The notes under the pieces are model-generated. The model saw nothing but the letters and a program-made list of their open reading frames with translations, was not told where the DNA came from and searched no databases. Of a DNA stretch of 64,000 nucleotides, positions 32,560 through 45,290 are shown piece after piece. The position numbers and the translations under genes are program-made. Where the stretch lies: contig JAKSXM010000044.1 of assembly GCA_022575985.1 (NCBI GenBank), forward strand, positions 208,672 through 272,671, in the 5' to 3' direction. Each line of letters starts with the position of its first letter. Position 1 is the first letter of the stretch. The stretch is from Anagrus nilaparvatae. Lineage: Eukaryota; Arthropoda; Insecta; Hymenoptera; Mymaridae.

Positions 32560-33100
32560 AATACCAGGTGCTTCACTCTTATATTAGCAGAGAGGGGTAT
32601 TTTTGATATTTTTCACGTTTTCGCAAATTTAAGAGCAAAATGCCATTTTTTAGTATATAGGACCCTGAAATTTGTGGTTAACGACCCAAAAAACCCATGA
32701 GGACTGAATTTGGACACTGAAAGCGCGAATACAGCAAAAATGCCTCTTTTAGGAGTAGTGAAATATTAATTTTTCATAATAAAATTCCCCATATCCGTGA
32801 CCCAAAAAATCTATAGTAGACCAAAGCTCAAAACTGCGATTGAAAAGTAAGAGGGATAAAACGTAAAGCGACTACAACGGAAACCAGAAAAATTGTTTAA
32901 TAATTTTTAAATAGGAAAGTTGCAAAATATGAAAATACGCATTTTTAGAACCGCATTGTATCTTATAAGGTCCCAAGATTCTGTTACGCAAAAAGTTGGC
33001 AAGAATTAAAACTTAGGATATAAACTTTAAATATAGTACAAAGGCTTTTAGTGTTTTTAATTGTAGTTTTTTAGGAGAAAATGTGAATTAAAAAAAACTT
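32560..33100. repeat. Dispersed 'GACCCAAAAAACC' repeat units
   Basis: At least two units related to the array at 16046-16900: ACGACCCAAAAAACCCATGA with GGACTGAATTTGGACACTGA at 32681 onward, and GTGACCCAAAAAATCTATAG at 32797. The segment resembles 39500-39690 in the order of its motifs ('TTTGGACACT', then a lone 'AAATATTAATTTT'). Confidence 0.55.
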
Positions 33101-33361
33101 TTTCCAAGATATAAGTGAAAATTTCTGAGTTTGAACTGCAAAGTATAGCTTTTAATTTGCAATCATGCATATAACTTTTGTAACTTCCAGAGGTAGTAAA
33201 AAGACAAGCTCATAAATGCAAGCTCATAAAGACTTAAAAAAGGCGTGGGTACCGGTGGTCTGCAATGTTACGAAAGTAATTTGTAAGGCCGAAAATTGAT
33301 AATACTTTGCAATTTTTGCTCCAAAAGTTTTATTAAAATCCCGAAATCCTGTTATTTTTAA

Positions 33362-33935
33362 CATGGAACATGTTCATTGGATGGGGTATTTGAAAAAGTC
33401 TGGCTCGGCAGGGGGGGGGGGTGAAAAAGTGACGTTTCTAGGGGGAGGTGAAATGGACTTAGAATATTTTCGATTTAGGGACTTAGAAGAATTTAAAGTG
33501 AAAAAGAGGCTCGGTAGCTCTGTGGTTAGGGCGTTGGACTTCGGACCTGAAGGTTCCCAGTTCGATTCCCGGCTATATCAACATCAAGTTTTTTTCTTTG
33601 CGAAAAATTCTTGATCTTCTTCTACCGTGGGTTCTAGGATTGAGGCATCCACCTAATTAAAAAAAAAAAAAAAAAAAAAAATTAACATTATGTGGATAAC
33701 GCGGTCCGAAGTGCTTCCAGGGGCACTATAAGCCGGCGTGGGGTTTGGGAGAGATCGCGTACCTCCTGGACCATAGGTTCAACGCTCATACCAGCTACAC
33801 TGACACTCAAACAATTATACAATAACACTTCACTAACAATTGGTTTTGGATTTATTATTGTTACAAGTGAACATGTTCCATGCTCGTTGGTTTTGTAGTT
33901 ACACAAACCAGTTATAAATTTTAATTTCTTAAAAA
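33362..33935. mobile_element. CATGGAACATGTTC repeat, copy 1, carrying a SINE
   Basis: The ends are CATGGAACATGTTCA and GTGAACATGTTCCATG (33866-33882). The inner part has GGGGGAGGTG and repeated 'ACTTAGAATATTTTCGATTTAGGG' phrases shared with copies at 41900, 43640 and 47842. Outside the right end a common tail ACACAAACCAGTTATAAATT is also shared, so the true element extends beyond the inverted motif. A tRNA-derived SINE sits inside at 33508-33681. A GC-rich stretch absent from other copies follows (33690-33790, CCGGCGTGGGGTTTGGGAG). Confidence 0.7.
33508..33681 (+). repeat. tRNA-derived SINE (Arg-like head, poly-A tail)
   Basis: The A box TAGCTCTGTGG (33515-33525) and B box GTTCGATTCC (33560-33569) stand at tRNA spacing. 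The D stem GCTC/GGGC pairs well. The anticodon loop reads CTTCGGA, i.e. anticodon TCG (Arg), on a weakened stem, and the T and acceptor stems are largely unpaired. A unique 3' body of about 80 bp follows and ends in about 22 A's. Internal pol III promoter, tRNA-like head and A-tail together define a SINE rather than a working tRNA. It is inserted in a CATGGAACATGTTC repeat. Confidence 0.8.
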
Positions 33936-36900
33936 TGAGTTTTTTAGTTTTACCATACTAGTGGGCCCCTCAAAAAGTCCTTCAGAATGGGCAAAAAGTT
34001 ATTTTTTACGATATTTTTTACCTTAAAAGAGCTTCTGAGCCAAATTTCAATCTTTAGTCCAAACTTTAACTTTTGGAATTATTCCGGATTTTATCCATAA
34101 CATGGACTATAGGGCAGTTAGAAGGTCCCCTTTTGTCTCAAAAAATGCGAGTTTTTATTATTTTCGAAATTCCCATGTAAAGTATATTAAAAAAGTTCGC
34201 CGAAGAACCGTTATATCGACTCTTTAATCCCGAATTTTCTTTGAATGAGTAGAAATTTTGCAGATTTTTACTGCTATAATATTTTTGGTCGTACAAAAAA
34301 TTAGGCAAAAAGTCACCGTTTAGTATATTAATTTTATCAAATCACTTAGTTTTTAACTTATTAACTAATGTAATAAGTAAATAAAAATTTCCACCAATAA
34401 TGGGTTCTGTTACATGACACTTTTTTCCAATTACTTTCTTTCAGCCAAATCTTTACCAGCGATTATTGTAGGTAGCTAGGGAAAAGTTTGTGGCTTATCA
34501 CATTATCTAATCTTTTTGAAAACTGAAGTAACTTTTTTTACGTTTTTAACGTGGTTTTTCAGTGGCGCATCCAAAAATTTACTTAGGAAAGGGCAATTAA
34601 TTAAAAATTTGCGAGTTTTTTAAATTATACAAAACATTTTTAAAAAATATGTACATTTTTAGTTCGTAGGAGGGGATCTTGATCACCCCCTTCTTCCTCC
34701 ATTGGATCTTCTGACCAAAAAATTCATACCATTTTCCTATAACTTTCTGCATTCTTCAGTATGTATCAAAATTTGCTATTAAAAAGCAAATTTACATTAC
34801 TCTAACCTAAAATTCTTAAGAAATTATTTTTATATTCAAAATTTTTTGCATAAATCTCTTAAAACTCATGTCTACTTTACAATTATTTTTCAAAAATTGG
34901 GGTAGTTAAAATGTAAATTCGGATTTAGAATGACCTACTTTAAAAACAAGTTTTTAGGTTCTTATAAGACAGGGTCCCTAATGAATGGGGTAGCTAAAAA
35001 AAATTGGTTCAAGCCTATTAATTGATTGTAATAAAGATATTTTAGAACTGACCCGAAAACCGAGAATACCCAATAAATCCCATTTGCATTTAAAAATATC
35101 CATTAGTATTTAATAAACATAAATTTCAAATAGTTAAAATAGCATTAAGTAAATAAACAATAAAGCATAAATATTATTTTATTGAATATAAAAATTTTAA
35201 ATATTTAGGTTAGACATATAAAATTTTAAAATTAAATATATTAATAATAAATAAATTTTAATTTAATAAAAAAAAAACGTATAGATAAAAAATAAAATTT
35301 TATTAAAAACTGTGTGAGTTTAAAAAATATTAAAAAGTTTAGTATGCATGAGTATATTACTTTTATGTGTCAAGTATTTAAAAATAAAAAACTGCTCATT
35401 TTCAAAAGAGTACCGAATTCATTGACACTTATAAGCTTATGCGATTACTAGAAACCGGAAAATGACGCCTCAGGCAATGTAAAAAAAATTTTTCAAAGAC
35501 CCTTCTGTATTTTTTAAAACAATGTTTGTACGTTTACAGATTTATGTCTTTGTTGACAAGGAAATTCCTATATTTCAAGCAATAATTCTAAATTCCATTG
35601 ATCATAACACTTTTTTATTAATTCAATCTTTAAAAATTACAAATACGCCTCATAAATAAATCTCTTTAAAAGATCTATGCAGGACACTAAAATAATAATA
35701 ACAATAATTCATTTAGTAAGATACGATGCGAGAAAAAAAAACCGTTTTTTTTTCAAAACATAATTTCATCTTCTTTGCAGAATCTTTTCGTAACGAAGCG
35801 TATCTGTGTCAAAAGCATCAGGTAATTTAAATACGCGTTATTTCGAAGAAGTATCAAAATAATCTATAGGTAACAAGATTTAAATTACACACTTTGATCT
35901 TTTCGCAAATTTTTTTTGGCAAAAAGAAAGAGTTTCTGACCACCTGTGAAAGAGGTAATCGTATACGTGAGATTTATGAATGGGCGAGTAAAAAAAAAAA
36001 GAAACGGTATACAAGACGTATAATAATTCTTTTATAATATGTAATTTGATTAAGATAAAAAAATTTATATGATAAACGGTAAAAATGAATAAAATTTTCT
36101 TTAATTTATTTATTTTTTATTATTAATATGTCTGGATATATAATTATATAAATATCGTTTTTTAAATATTTTTTTTTGTTTGGCCTAATTTTTGAAATTT
36201 TTTTTTGGAATCAATAGTTTTATGATATTTTTTTTTATTGTTAATTTTCATTTTTTTCTAACTTAAGTTGAAATAATTGAAATAGGGATATGCTTTGGGG
36301 CACTTTAGTTTAAAAACCTACAATATTTTCTGTAATGATTTATTTTTAATAGGGCCTTGTTTTTTACAATAAAAGAATTTACAATAATAGACCTGCAAAT
36401 ACTTACTTTAAAACCAAAGTCTAAAAATTTATTATTTTTTACAAATTCAAGGGTGCTGAACACATTTTCAGGCAGTGAGGCCAAAATTTTTAAATTGAAA
36501 ATTTTGTTGAAAAAAATTGAACTTTCTCATATTTTTTGTGATATGAGAATTTTTTTGGTTACTATGATTTAAAACGACAAGCTAGATTTCAAAAATTTTA
36601 CATGCTGGTAATGTATCAGATCTAATCTGATTGATTTGACATCCATAGATAGTTTTTGAATTTCATTTCACAGAGAAATTATTTTTATCTTTGAAAGTTA
36701 TATTTTGTCAGTAGATCAACCTTCTGGGGCCACCTCAAACCGAATCAAAATACTGATATAAATTATATACATTTATCATTTTTAATCTTTCTAGTAAAAT
36801 TCTTGTCTTAAATATTTTCTATTTTTACATTTAACAATTTTTTTTTCTGCTTAAAGTACTGCGTTAAAGTGTGTATTATTTAAATTACCTTAAAAATTCT

Positions 36901-39500
36901 TGAAACTAATAAAAAATAAGATATTAAATTAAAAACTAAAAAAAAAAATTTTTTTAAATCGTAAAATCTTAGACGACATGTTAATTTTTTAAAGTGTAAG
37001 TATATGTAAAAAGCAGACAAGAAGAGACTTTAATTTCCTTATATCAAACTGTTCTTTTATGAGCGGTCTCTTTCATAAAAAAAAAAGTGTATTAAACAAA
37101 AATTCTCCTTTTTTTATTTCTAGGTCAACAGGTGGCCAACGATGTATCGTTTTAATCACACGCGTATATGTCGAAATTGAATAAAATACCAGTTTAACGA
37201 AGTTTTCTAAAAAATGTATAATACTTCCTTTGTTATTTTTCTATGTTTATTAATTTTTACTAATTTTTAAAAGAGAAATTCTTTTTTTTTTTTTTTAAGT
37301 AATAAATTTTATGCTATTTATTTTATTCAAATTTTTTAATTTTATTGTGTTAGGTATCAAAATAACATTTTTTTAGGTCAAGGAAAAAATTATTTTTTTG
37401 GGACTTTGGGTCAAGGAAAAAGTTCTTTTTTTTGAATCGTGACCTTAAAAAAAGATAGAGGAAGTAATTTTGAATCTTTAAAAATTCATTGTCTTTTGGT
37501 GAAAACAAAATTTGTGGTTAAGAGTAATGGTTTTGAAAATATAAAATAATAATTTTATTTTTTTTTTTTGCTAAAAAGGGACTGTCTCATTAGTTACCAG
37601 TTTTTTGGGTCATTTGAAGCAACAGAAGTGTAATTAGGACAATAAAAATAAGCATTGTATTTTTTTTGTCTAGATTACATTTCTCAGTAGCAATCAGTTT
37701 TTAATGTCAAAAACCAATATGTTATTTGAAGATCAATTTCGTGACTTCTTTGGTAGATTAAAGACACAAATTGATTTTTTATAATGAAATAACTGACAAA
37801 ATATTGAAATATTTCAAGTTTCTAATTTTCATTTTGTAAAATACATAAAAATCTCTATGCAAACCTAAAGTCCTAAGATTATTTAGCAACTACAACCAAA
37901 CCCCGCATTTTTTTGACTCTGCAACCAATAAAATTAAACTTCTACAATTCTTAAAATTTATTTATTTTTTATCTATAAAAAAAATTAATATATTCCAAAT
38001 TCTTGTTCTCAAGAGCATTTAACGGTTTTTGTGGAATGTACTTCCATCAAAGTCAAAGCTTGTTCGAGTTGGGAATAAGCCAGTATACTATACAACCGCG
38101 CCTTTTTAATGACCCCATAAACGCATCTTCATCTTTATTTTTTCTCATTTAAAAAAAAAAAAATGTCTTTTTAAATAAATAAATTTTAAAAATTGAAATC
38201 AAATAAACTTTTAATTGAAAAGTTTTTTTTTTTATTTTTTAAAAACTTTCTCCGATGCTTGTTAAATTATAGGTCAAAAGTATTAAAATTAGTATTTTTT
38301 TTTATTCAATATTGCAGGTGTCTTAATGGGTGGTAAAATAAAAAATTAATTAATTTTTTATTTTTTTGAACTTGTTGTCGTTTAATAAATGAATTACATT
38401 TTGATATAATAACATTGCACAATATATTTATAAACGTGTTTACGAATTAACCGTTATATTACAGTGAGTTCAATACGATAATATTATCAGGTTGTCATAA
38501 TTTAAATATAATATTTTAATATGTAAAAAAAAGAAGAAAAATAAAATTTGATTAAAATTATTTAAATTTTTTTATTATTATTTGATGTTATGGGTATATA
38601 TGGGTTATTTTAATGCAAGTGTACTTTGATATAATATTGAGTGTTCGTATACGTGGTTGGAACAATATGATTTTTGGTTTGACCTATTTCTGGCACACGG
38701 TTTTAAAGGTATAAAATATAAAATTTTTTATTTTAAGCTCTATAACTGCTAATTTTTTCAATTCAGATTCAAATTGAGTTTTTAAGTGATAATTATCTAA
38801 TGGAAGTTAAAATTTGTAGGTAAAATTCTGCATTTTGTAGACCAAAAATAAGTTTCTAAAATCAGTTACTTAATTACTGCCTCTAAATAAAGTAAATTCT
38901 TGGCAATAATTAAGAGTAATAAATGAGCTACAAATTTGGGAAACTTTTTAGTTAATGTCTCTTTATTTCAGCTGATAATCGAAAATACATAATAGGTTTC
39001 ATTAACAACTGTCCATAAACTAAATATTTTTAGTCCCAAAATTTACATTCAATAGATTTTCAATAAACTTTTCCTTTACAAGCACTATTATAACAATTTA
39101 TCTTGAAATGACCCATATATATAATATAGGATTTTATTTAAATATAACACAAGTTTAATTAACTATTATTCATAATTTGAATAATTATATGTATATCGAA
39201 TAATGTGTATAAATTATTGTACATTATCAACGCGTTAATATTGTAAAATGCCGTTAATTTATAAAATCATAATATCAGTATGAATTATTTTACATTATAA
39301 TTTCTGATATACGATTTTATTTAAATATAACATGAAAAAAAAGTTACAAATAAAAATTAAAGCATTAGGCTTCTTTTTGAAGCTAAGATTTAGACTCTTT
39401 TGGCTTTTAAAAATACCCTGTAAAAAATTTTTACCATATTATGGTCATAATTTATGGCGATGGCTATCAATTACTGGCATACTATAATTTCTTATAAAAA
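33936..39500. other. Long AT-rich intergenic region
   Basis: I found no gene in these 5.5 kb. Open frames such as 36357-36572 are short, low-complexity and unlike known proteins. There are long A/T homopolymers. No tandem array or clear terminal inverted repeat was picked up by eye. Confidence 0.45.
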
Positions 39501-39690
39501 CATCCCCGGAATTATTGATCAGCGACCCGAAAAACCTATATGGACCAAATCTGGACACTCAAAGTGGGAAAATATCGAACATACCCTTTTTTGGGGGTAG
39601 TTTTTACTAATTTAAGGCTGAAATATTAATTTTACTTAAAAAAAATTACACGAATTCTTAATAAGCGACCCAAAAAACCCTTTAATTTAT
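39501..39690. repeat. Dispersed 'GCGACCCAAAAAACC' repeat units
   Basis: ATCAGCGACCCGAAAAACCT at 39519 and AAGCGACCCAAAAAACCC at 39663, about 145 bp apart, close to the unit length of the array at 16046-16900. GGACACTCAAAGTGGGAAAA follows the first. Confidence 0.6.
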
Positions 39691-39724
39691 CCCTTAAAGA
39701 TGTACTTATACCTATTTCAATGGT

Positions 39725-39995
39725 AAACTAGACTACAGGGGGTCGAGAGTACAGCCCCCAGTGAGGTTTTGTGGGTGCATCCTCCGCAATAAAAAACGAA
39801 TACTCCAACCATCTCTACCTGTGGAGGGATTTCCAGGATGTCACTTCTTTGCTGGCCAATTGTTTGGTGGGATTGGCCCAAGGGCAGAATTTACAGGATG
39901 GGGGGTGGGCAATTTTCCAGAAGGCAAATGTTGGGGAGAACAGGGTCGCGTTTCTGAAATTTGAACCATTTGCATTTTTTAAGAATATACTCCGT
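39725..39995. other. Higher-GC island with two overlapping short frames
   Basis: The block is markedly richer in G and C than its flanks (GGGGGTCGAGAGTACAGCCC, GATGGGGGGTGGGC). Two overlapping plus-strand frames of 67 and 75 codons are open, which GC-rich sequence allows by chance. I do not recognise either. It follows directly on the GCGACCC repeat. Confidence 0.4.
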
Positions 39996-41600
39996 TAAAA
40001 CCTAATTAATCCTGTATTACTTTATATAGCAGGCAATAATGACTATTTTAACTTTCAGAAACCGTCACGTCATTATTTCACTCTGTGAATAAAAAAGCAT
40101 CTATTCAAAACAGATTTTTAGAAATATTTTCTTAATTATACAAAATAATTCATAAATTCCATAAAGAATCGAGTAAAATTTGATGATTTTTTCAACAAAG
40201 AAAAATGAATACAAAATTATTATTATCATTACTATTTATGCCCACGTAAATTACATTCTAAATTTATGACAATAAATCTCTCGGGCCTAAAATTTTAGAA
40301 AATAAATGATTTAGCACATTTAAATTAATAAAAAACTCTTTTTTTTATAATTTATTACTAAAAGTTATTATTATTTTCAACATAATAATTAATACTTAAT
40401 AAGATAAAAAAAAAAAATTGTTGGAACACTTTCTTCTTTTTCGCATATTTATTATAAAATAATGTATTTAAGCATATAATAATATACAAGGCTAAAAAAA
40501 TACCGGCGAGAGTGAACTCACAAGACTTTTTAATATACACCAAGATCGAGGTCAGGTCAAGGCCCTCACATTATGCGTAAACTATACCGTAAGTTGTATT
40601 TTTTTTCTCTTTAATACTACTGATGCGGTGCGTTTTGTATCTTTAAAAAAAAAACTTGTCTTCCGTGAGACTTCATTTTTTTTTTTCTTAAATTCATCCT
40701 TTTTATTTTTTTGCAATTCAATTTCGAAAGGATATAAATTCATGTATAAGCACAGAAAATAATTCTTTTTTTTTTATCTTTTATTTATTTATTTTTTTTC
40801 ATCTTTATATGGGTCAACGTTTTATAAATTTTATAAGTAAAAAATTTTGAATCGAAAATAAAATGGGCGGTAATTTCACTTGTTATTATACATGCTTTCA
40901 ACTTGTAACTTTCGTTTTTATCGATTGACATTCATCTTTTTACTATTATAAACTTCCTTAATAATAAATTAAAAGTCTTTTTACGAAACTTTGGATATTT
41001 AAAAGTTAAAATTTACATTGATTTTGTAAAATTAAACTTTTTTTATTTTAATTAGGTTTCTTGTTCTTTGTAGTTTTTGCAGCTCAAGAAGTGTTTCAAC
41101 CTAACTGACAAAATATTCTTAGTTTTTTAAGAATTTTTTAACTCTTTATATTTTATTAGAATTAAATTTGAAGTTAAAAAACTGGACTTTAAATGGCATC
41201 TTTTAAGGTCATCTCATTTATAAAGAATTTATTTTTAAACCTTTTTCTGAAAAATCGAAATTTCTGTTTAAATTACATATTACTGATTTGTACATACCAA
41301 GTTTATCAAGATGTTTTACCAAAATTAGTAATTTTCAATTTTCTTCAAGTTTTTAATATCAAGTAAAATGAGAATATTTCATCATCTTATAATAAGCGAA
41401 TATATGATTTTATATTTTCAGTTTCAATTGCAAGAGTAAGGAAAGCGTAAATAATTTTGCAAAATGAAGACTTGTAGAAATAATTTCATAATCAAATTAA
41501 GTGTGGTAGTTACACTGACAATGGGAAACCGGAACATTTGGGTCGCCGAATTATAATCTATAGTTATAGGGGACTTAAATATGTTAAAAAAATACCCAAG
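39996..41600. other. AT-rich intergenic stretch, nothing recognised
   Basis: No gene, tRNA-like element or repeat was identified. Confidence 0.45.
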
Positions 41601-41604
41601 ATAT

Positions 41605-41745
41605 CCTCACTTTATTTCAACGCATCTTCTGGGACTAGAAACGCAGGACTCAATATTATTACAATGTTATATCAAGTAGGATTTTTGGCAATTTTCCAAA
41701 TAACGCCACCATATTGCATTTAAACCAAAATACTTTCGGTTGGTC
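41605..41745. mobile_element. Fragment of the Harbinger-like element
   Basis: 'TTCTGGGACTAGAAACGCAG' and 'GGATTTTTGGCAATTTTCCA' match the terminal part of the copies at 5569 and 53758. Neither element end (CAAGGGG) is kept. Confidence 0.6.
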
Positions 41746-41899
41746 TAATTTTTTTCCATAAATGTTACAGTTATCTCATATTTAGGACCAATAAAATACA
41801 TTTTACTCTTAAATAAAATTTTTTTCGATTTTTTAGATTATTTTCATATTTAGGATGAATGACACGATTTTTACTATTGAGCATCATTTTAGGTATTAA

Positions 41900-42350
41900 C
41901 ATGGAACATGTTTATAGGGAGGGGGTACTTCAGAACTTGAAAATTAAGGGAGGGGGTCAAATTTGTCCTATTTAAGGAGGGGTCAAATGAGACTTAGAAT
42001 AATTAGGAGACTTTGAAAAATTTGGGCTTAAGGACTTAGAATAATATCGATTTAGGGACTTGGAAATATATCGATTAAGGGACTTAGAATAATTCAAGGT
42101 TTAGGGACTAATTTAATTAATTTTGATTTAGGGACCTAGAATCGTACGCATTTAGGGGATCAGAATAAGTTGCGATTAGGATCTTAACAGATAGTAAGGT
42201 GATAATTACAAATTATAAAAATAGAAAATTGTATTGTAATGTTGAGTAACAATTGTGTTATACCTAGTCCTCAGCTGGAAGTAAACATATTCCATGCATT
42301 TAGGTTGTGTTTTTTTTTTTTTTTTAAATTGGTCATAAGTTTTTTTTAGA
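41900..42350. mobile_element. CATGGAACATGTTC repeat, copy 2
   Basis: Starts CATGGAACATGTTTATAGGG and ends GTAAACATATTCCATGC (42281-42297), then the family tail TTTAGGTTGTGTTT and TTGGTCATAAGTTTTTT. Between them 'GACTTAGAATAATTTCGATTTAGG'-type phrases repeat at about 25-35 bp spacing. No coding capacity. Confidence 0.7.
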
Positions 42351-43600
42351 ACAGGTAACATGAATTTTATTTTTAAGTAATAAGGCTCATAAGGCTTTAC
42401 AGAATCAAATATGCTTGAAATATGGAAAAGGTTCTGCAAATAATCCGTTTAACGTTTTTAAAAAAATAATAAAAAAAAAATTTGATTAAAAGAAATATAA
42501 AGTTTTAGTAATAATTAATTAACCTAATTTATTAAACCTAAAAAAACCTATAAATAAAATTAATATTAAAAAAAAAATCGAGAATTTATATAAATTTTTT
42601 TTACTCCAATAATATATACCATATAAATACTTTATAAATTACTAGAAATTTACAGTTATTTAATATATTTTATGACTAGATAAATTAATATGTAAATTAT
42701 TTTTAAGAAAATACATTCTTAAATACTTGTGGTACGTATAAAATTTTATAACAAGACAACAAAATATATAAATAATTGTTATTATTTTTACATATATACT
42801 TGGTAAATAATTTATACACTATAATTTTAAACATTTGACAAGTTAAGCCCCGATTTTTTTTACATTATGCGATAAATTATTAATATTAAGTCAACTGACG
42901 AATTTTCAAAATATGTATCTTTTCAAAATTCTTCAGATTTTGTAGGTCTTCGAAGATCTGAAATATGCGCTGATCTAATGCAATTTCAAAAAGTTTTCAA
43001 TTACCTAAGATCTTCAGAGATCTTTCTTGATCTAAAAAAAAGAGATTTTTCGAAAATTATTTTGCATTTCTTGAAAAACCAGGTTTAAGTAAAAAAATCT
43101 ACCATTATAAGACCTTAAAAATTAGCACGGTATCATATTTTAACATTGAAATCCCAAATTTTTTTATCAAACGCTTCTGTCCGTTTCATTTAGAATCACC
43201 CATATATCGGATATCGAAAGAATAAATTGCTACCATGTAGAGAAAACATTAAGTACGACTTGAATATACGTTATACCAAGTAATATAATCACATTACTAG
43301 TAGTATAAATAAATTATTAAAATTTATTTACTATTTACGTTATATTCTAGTCAATAAATTTCAACTTATTTTGAATATTTTTTCTTAAATTAATTTGTGG
43401 CGACAAGTAAATATTTTGTAGCTATAATAAACAAAAAAAAATTTTGTGTCCGTGTGAAAATACAAATTTTTCCGAAAAATATAAAAGTAATTTATTAATT
43501 GGTAACATGACAATGGAAAATTTTAAACTCCTAAAAAAGAGGCATTTTAAAAATTATCATTTTTTAATTTAGTGCTACGCTACAAAATTCAAAATTAAAA
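42351..43600. other. AT-rich intergenic stretch, nothing recognised
   Basis: No gene is seen. A less AT-rich patch with two GATCTTC/GAAGATC motifs lies at 42945-43035. Confidence 0.4.
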
Positions 43601-43960
43601 AAACTTATAACTGGTTTGTGTTTTCACACAAGCAACGATCATGGAACATGTTCACTTATAACAGTTTTAACGTATATTCTCTAATTATTATAAGCCCTAA
43701 AACCAAAAGTACAATAAATCCCGAAATATAAACTATCCTAAATCCATAAATCTAAAGTATTCTAAGTTCTTGTTCTTATCAGGACCTGATCAGACCCTGA
43801 TTCCCACCAAATTATTCTAAGTTCCTAAATAAAAAATATTCTAAGTCCATTCCCCCCCCCTAAAAACGTCAATTTTTCACCTCCCCTGCCAAACCGGACT
43901 TTTTCAAACACCCCATCCAATGCATACCCCATCCAACATTCCAACACCCCATCTCTTAGC
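43600..43960. mobile_element. CATGGAACATGTTC repeat, copy 3 (inverted, one end lost)
   Basis: The family tail AAAACTTATAACTGGTTTGTG comes first, then CATGGAACATGTTCACTTAT at 43640. Reverse-orientation 'TAAGTCC'/'CTAAGTTC' phrases and CCCCCCCCCTAAAAACGTCA follow. The far inverted end is replaced by repeated 'CCCCATCCAA' segments. Confidence 0.65.
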
Positions 43961-44880
43961 ATAGGATAAGGTAATACAATGTTAAATTTCGAATTTTTTA
44001 TTAACTTTTTCATCATTTAAGCCAGTAATAAATTGACTAAGAAAACTATGAACAGAATCCTTGGGAAATTTACATCAAAAACATATGTGACTCTTTCTAC
44101 TAGAAAATTTATGAGAGAAGTCCTTTAAGTAACCTTACACTCAAAGAGGGGAGAGGAGGTCAACTTACGGTCGCTTGCATGGAGGATGGGGTAGTCGAAA
44201 TCCAATTTTGGTATTTACGTAATTTATGAAAAAACCTCAGTTTAAGGATCTAAGGAACTACATAAAATAGAGAAATTATTTTTATACTTAAGCTTTCAAT
44301 AGAAAAATTTTTTAAGCTAAATCTGGTGACCCCTTATATTCACCTTGAGTCCAGTTCAGATAGAATCTCTCATATACGTATAACTATTTTTACCTTATGA
44401 ATCATATAAGTATTGAAGATAACAGTAGACATAATAAAAAAATACAGTTACAAAGAAAGCAGTAGTGATCTTATGTGTGGCATCCTTAGAATCGGTTTAT
44501 ATAAAACTTGACCAAGATTGTTTTATAAATGAATTTATTTATTCAAACAAAATAATATAGATTTTATTTTTTTTTTAATTTTGAAGTACATGTAAAGTAT
44601 AGTTCAAATGTGGTATGGTCTATATATAGTATAATATAAGTCATTTTAGGTAATAAGCAAATATATCGCGTTAAACTCTCTAGTTGTAGCTCATTTTATT
44701 TTTTGCTTACTGAAATAGAGTAGACAAGGAAGAAAAAAAATTGAAGATCGCTCGATATTTCATAAAAATATTTAGACTGTAAATGATTTGAATCATCTTT
44801 TACTAGCATAAATCTTAAGCTTTTAAACAAAATTCTATCATTTTAAAGCAACTTGTGGCAATTTTATTAAAAACATATTT
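43961..44880. other. Intergenic stretch, nothing recognised
   Basis: AT-rich, with no gene and no clear repeat. Confidence 0.4.
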
Positions 44881-44899
44881 TGCCTATTTTATTTTTTTA

Positions 44900-45290
44900 C
44901 CTAAACTGGGCATTTTATGTACCTAATCTAGGTCCTCTGGAATTTCGGCCAACCATGATTTTTGATAGTTATATTTTGCAGAGCTTTTCCCCTAAACCTC
45001 CACATGGGGATTTTCCTCTCTCAAACCACTGTGGTGTAGCTTTCAGTATGGATAGGTTCGCTTACACTATTAGGTAGGTAGGTAGGTGCATTACAGGCTG
45101 TTTATTAAAGGGACTTTGCCTCCAAACCCCCACGGGAGACTTTGCCCTCCTTGATCACCTATGCCTGTAGTGTACCTTACCAGGTGGCCGAAATCCTGAG
45201 TAGTCAAAATCCTGGGTGGACCAAGACTCTCCACTCCAGACATTTTAAGTGAAAGTATGGAATCTTACGTTTGTCTGCTAAAAAATATAT
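44900..45290. other. Higher-GC segment with a TAGG microsatellite
   Basis: TAGG occurs four times in a row near 45071-45087. The surrounding sequence (CCTCCACATGGGGATTTTCC, AAACCCCCACGGGAGACTTT) is less AT-rich than usual and partly self-similar: 'TTTTCCCCTAAACCTCCACA' and 'TTGCCTCCAAACCCCCAC' lie about 120 bp apart. No gene is recognised. Confidence 0.4.

Noticed and set aside
33508..33580. Functional tRNA-Arg gene
   Set aside because: Acceptor, anticodon and T stems do not pair properly, and a unique body with an A tail follows, so a SINE is the better reading.
39761..39998. Two overlapping frames as new small proteins
   Set aside because: They lie in a GC-rich island where stops are rare by chance, no splice sites or homology are evident, and both frames are open at once.
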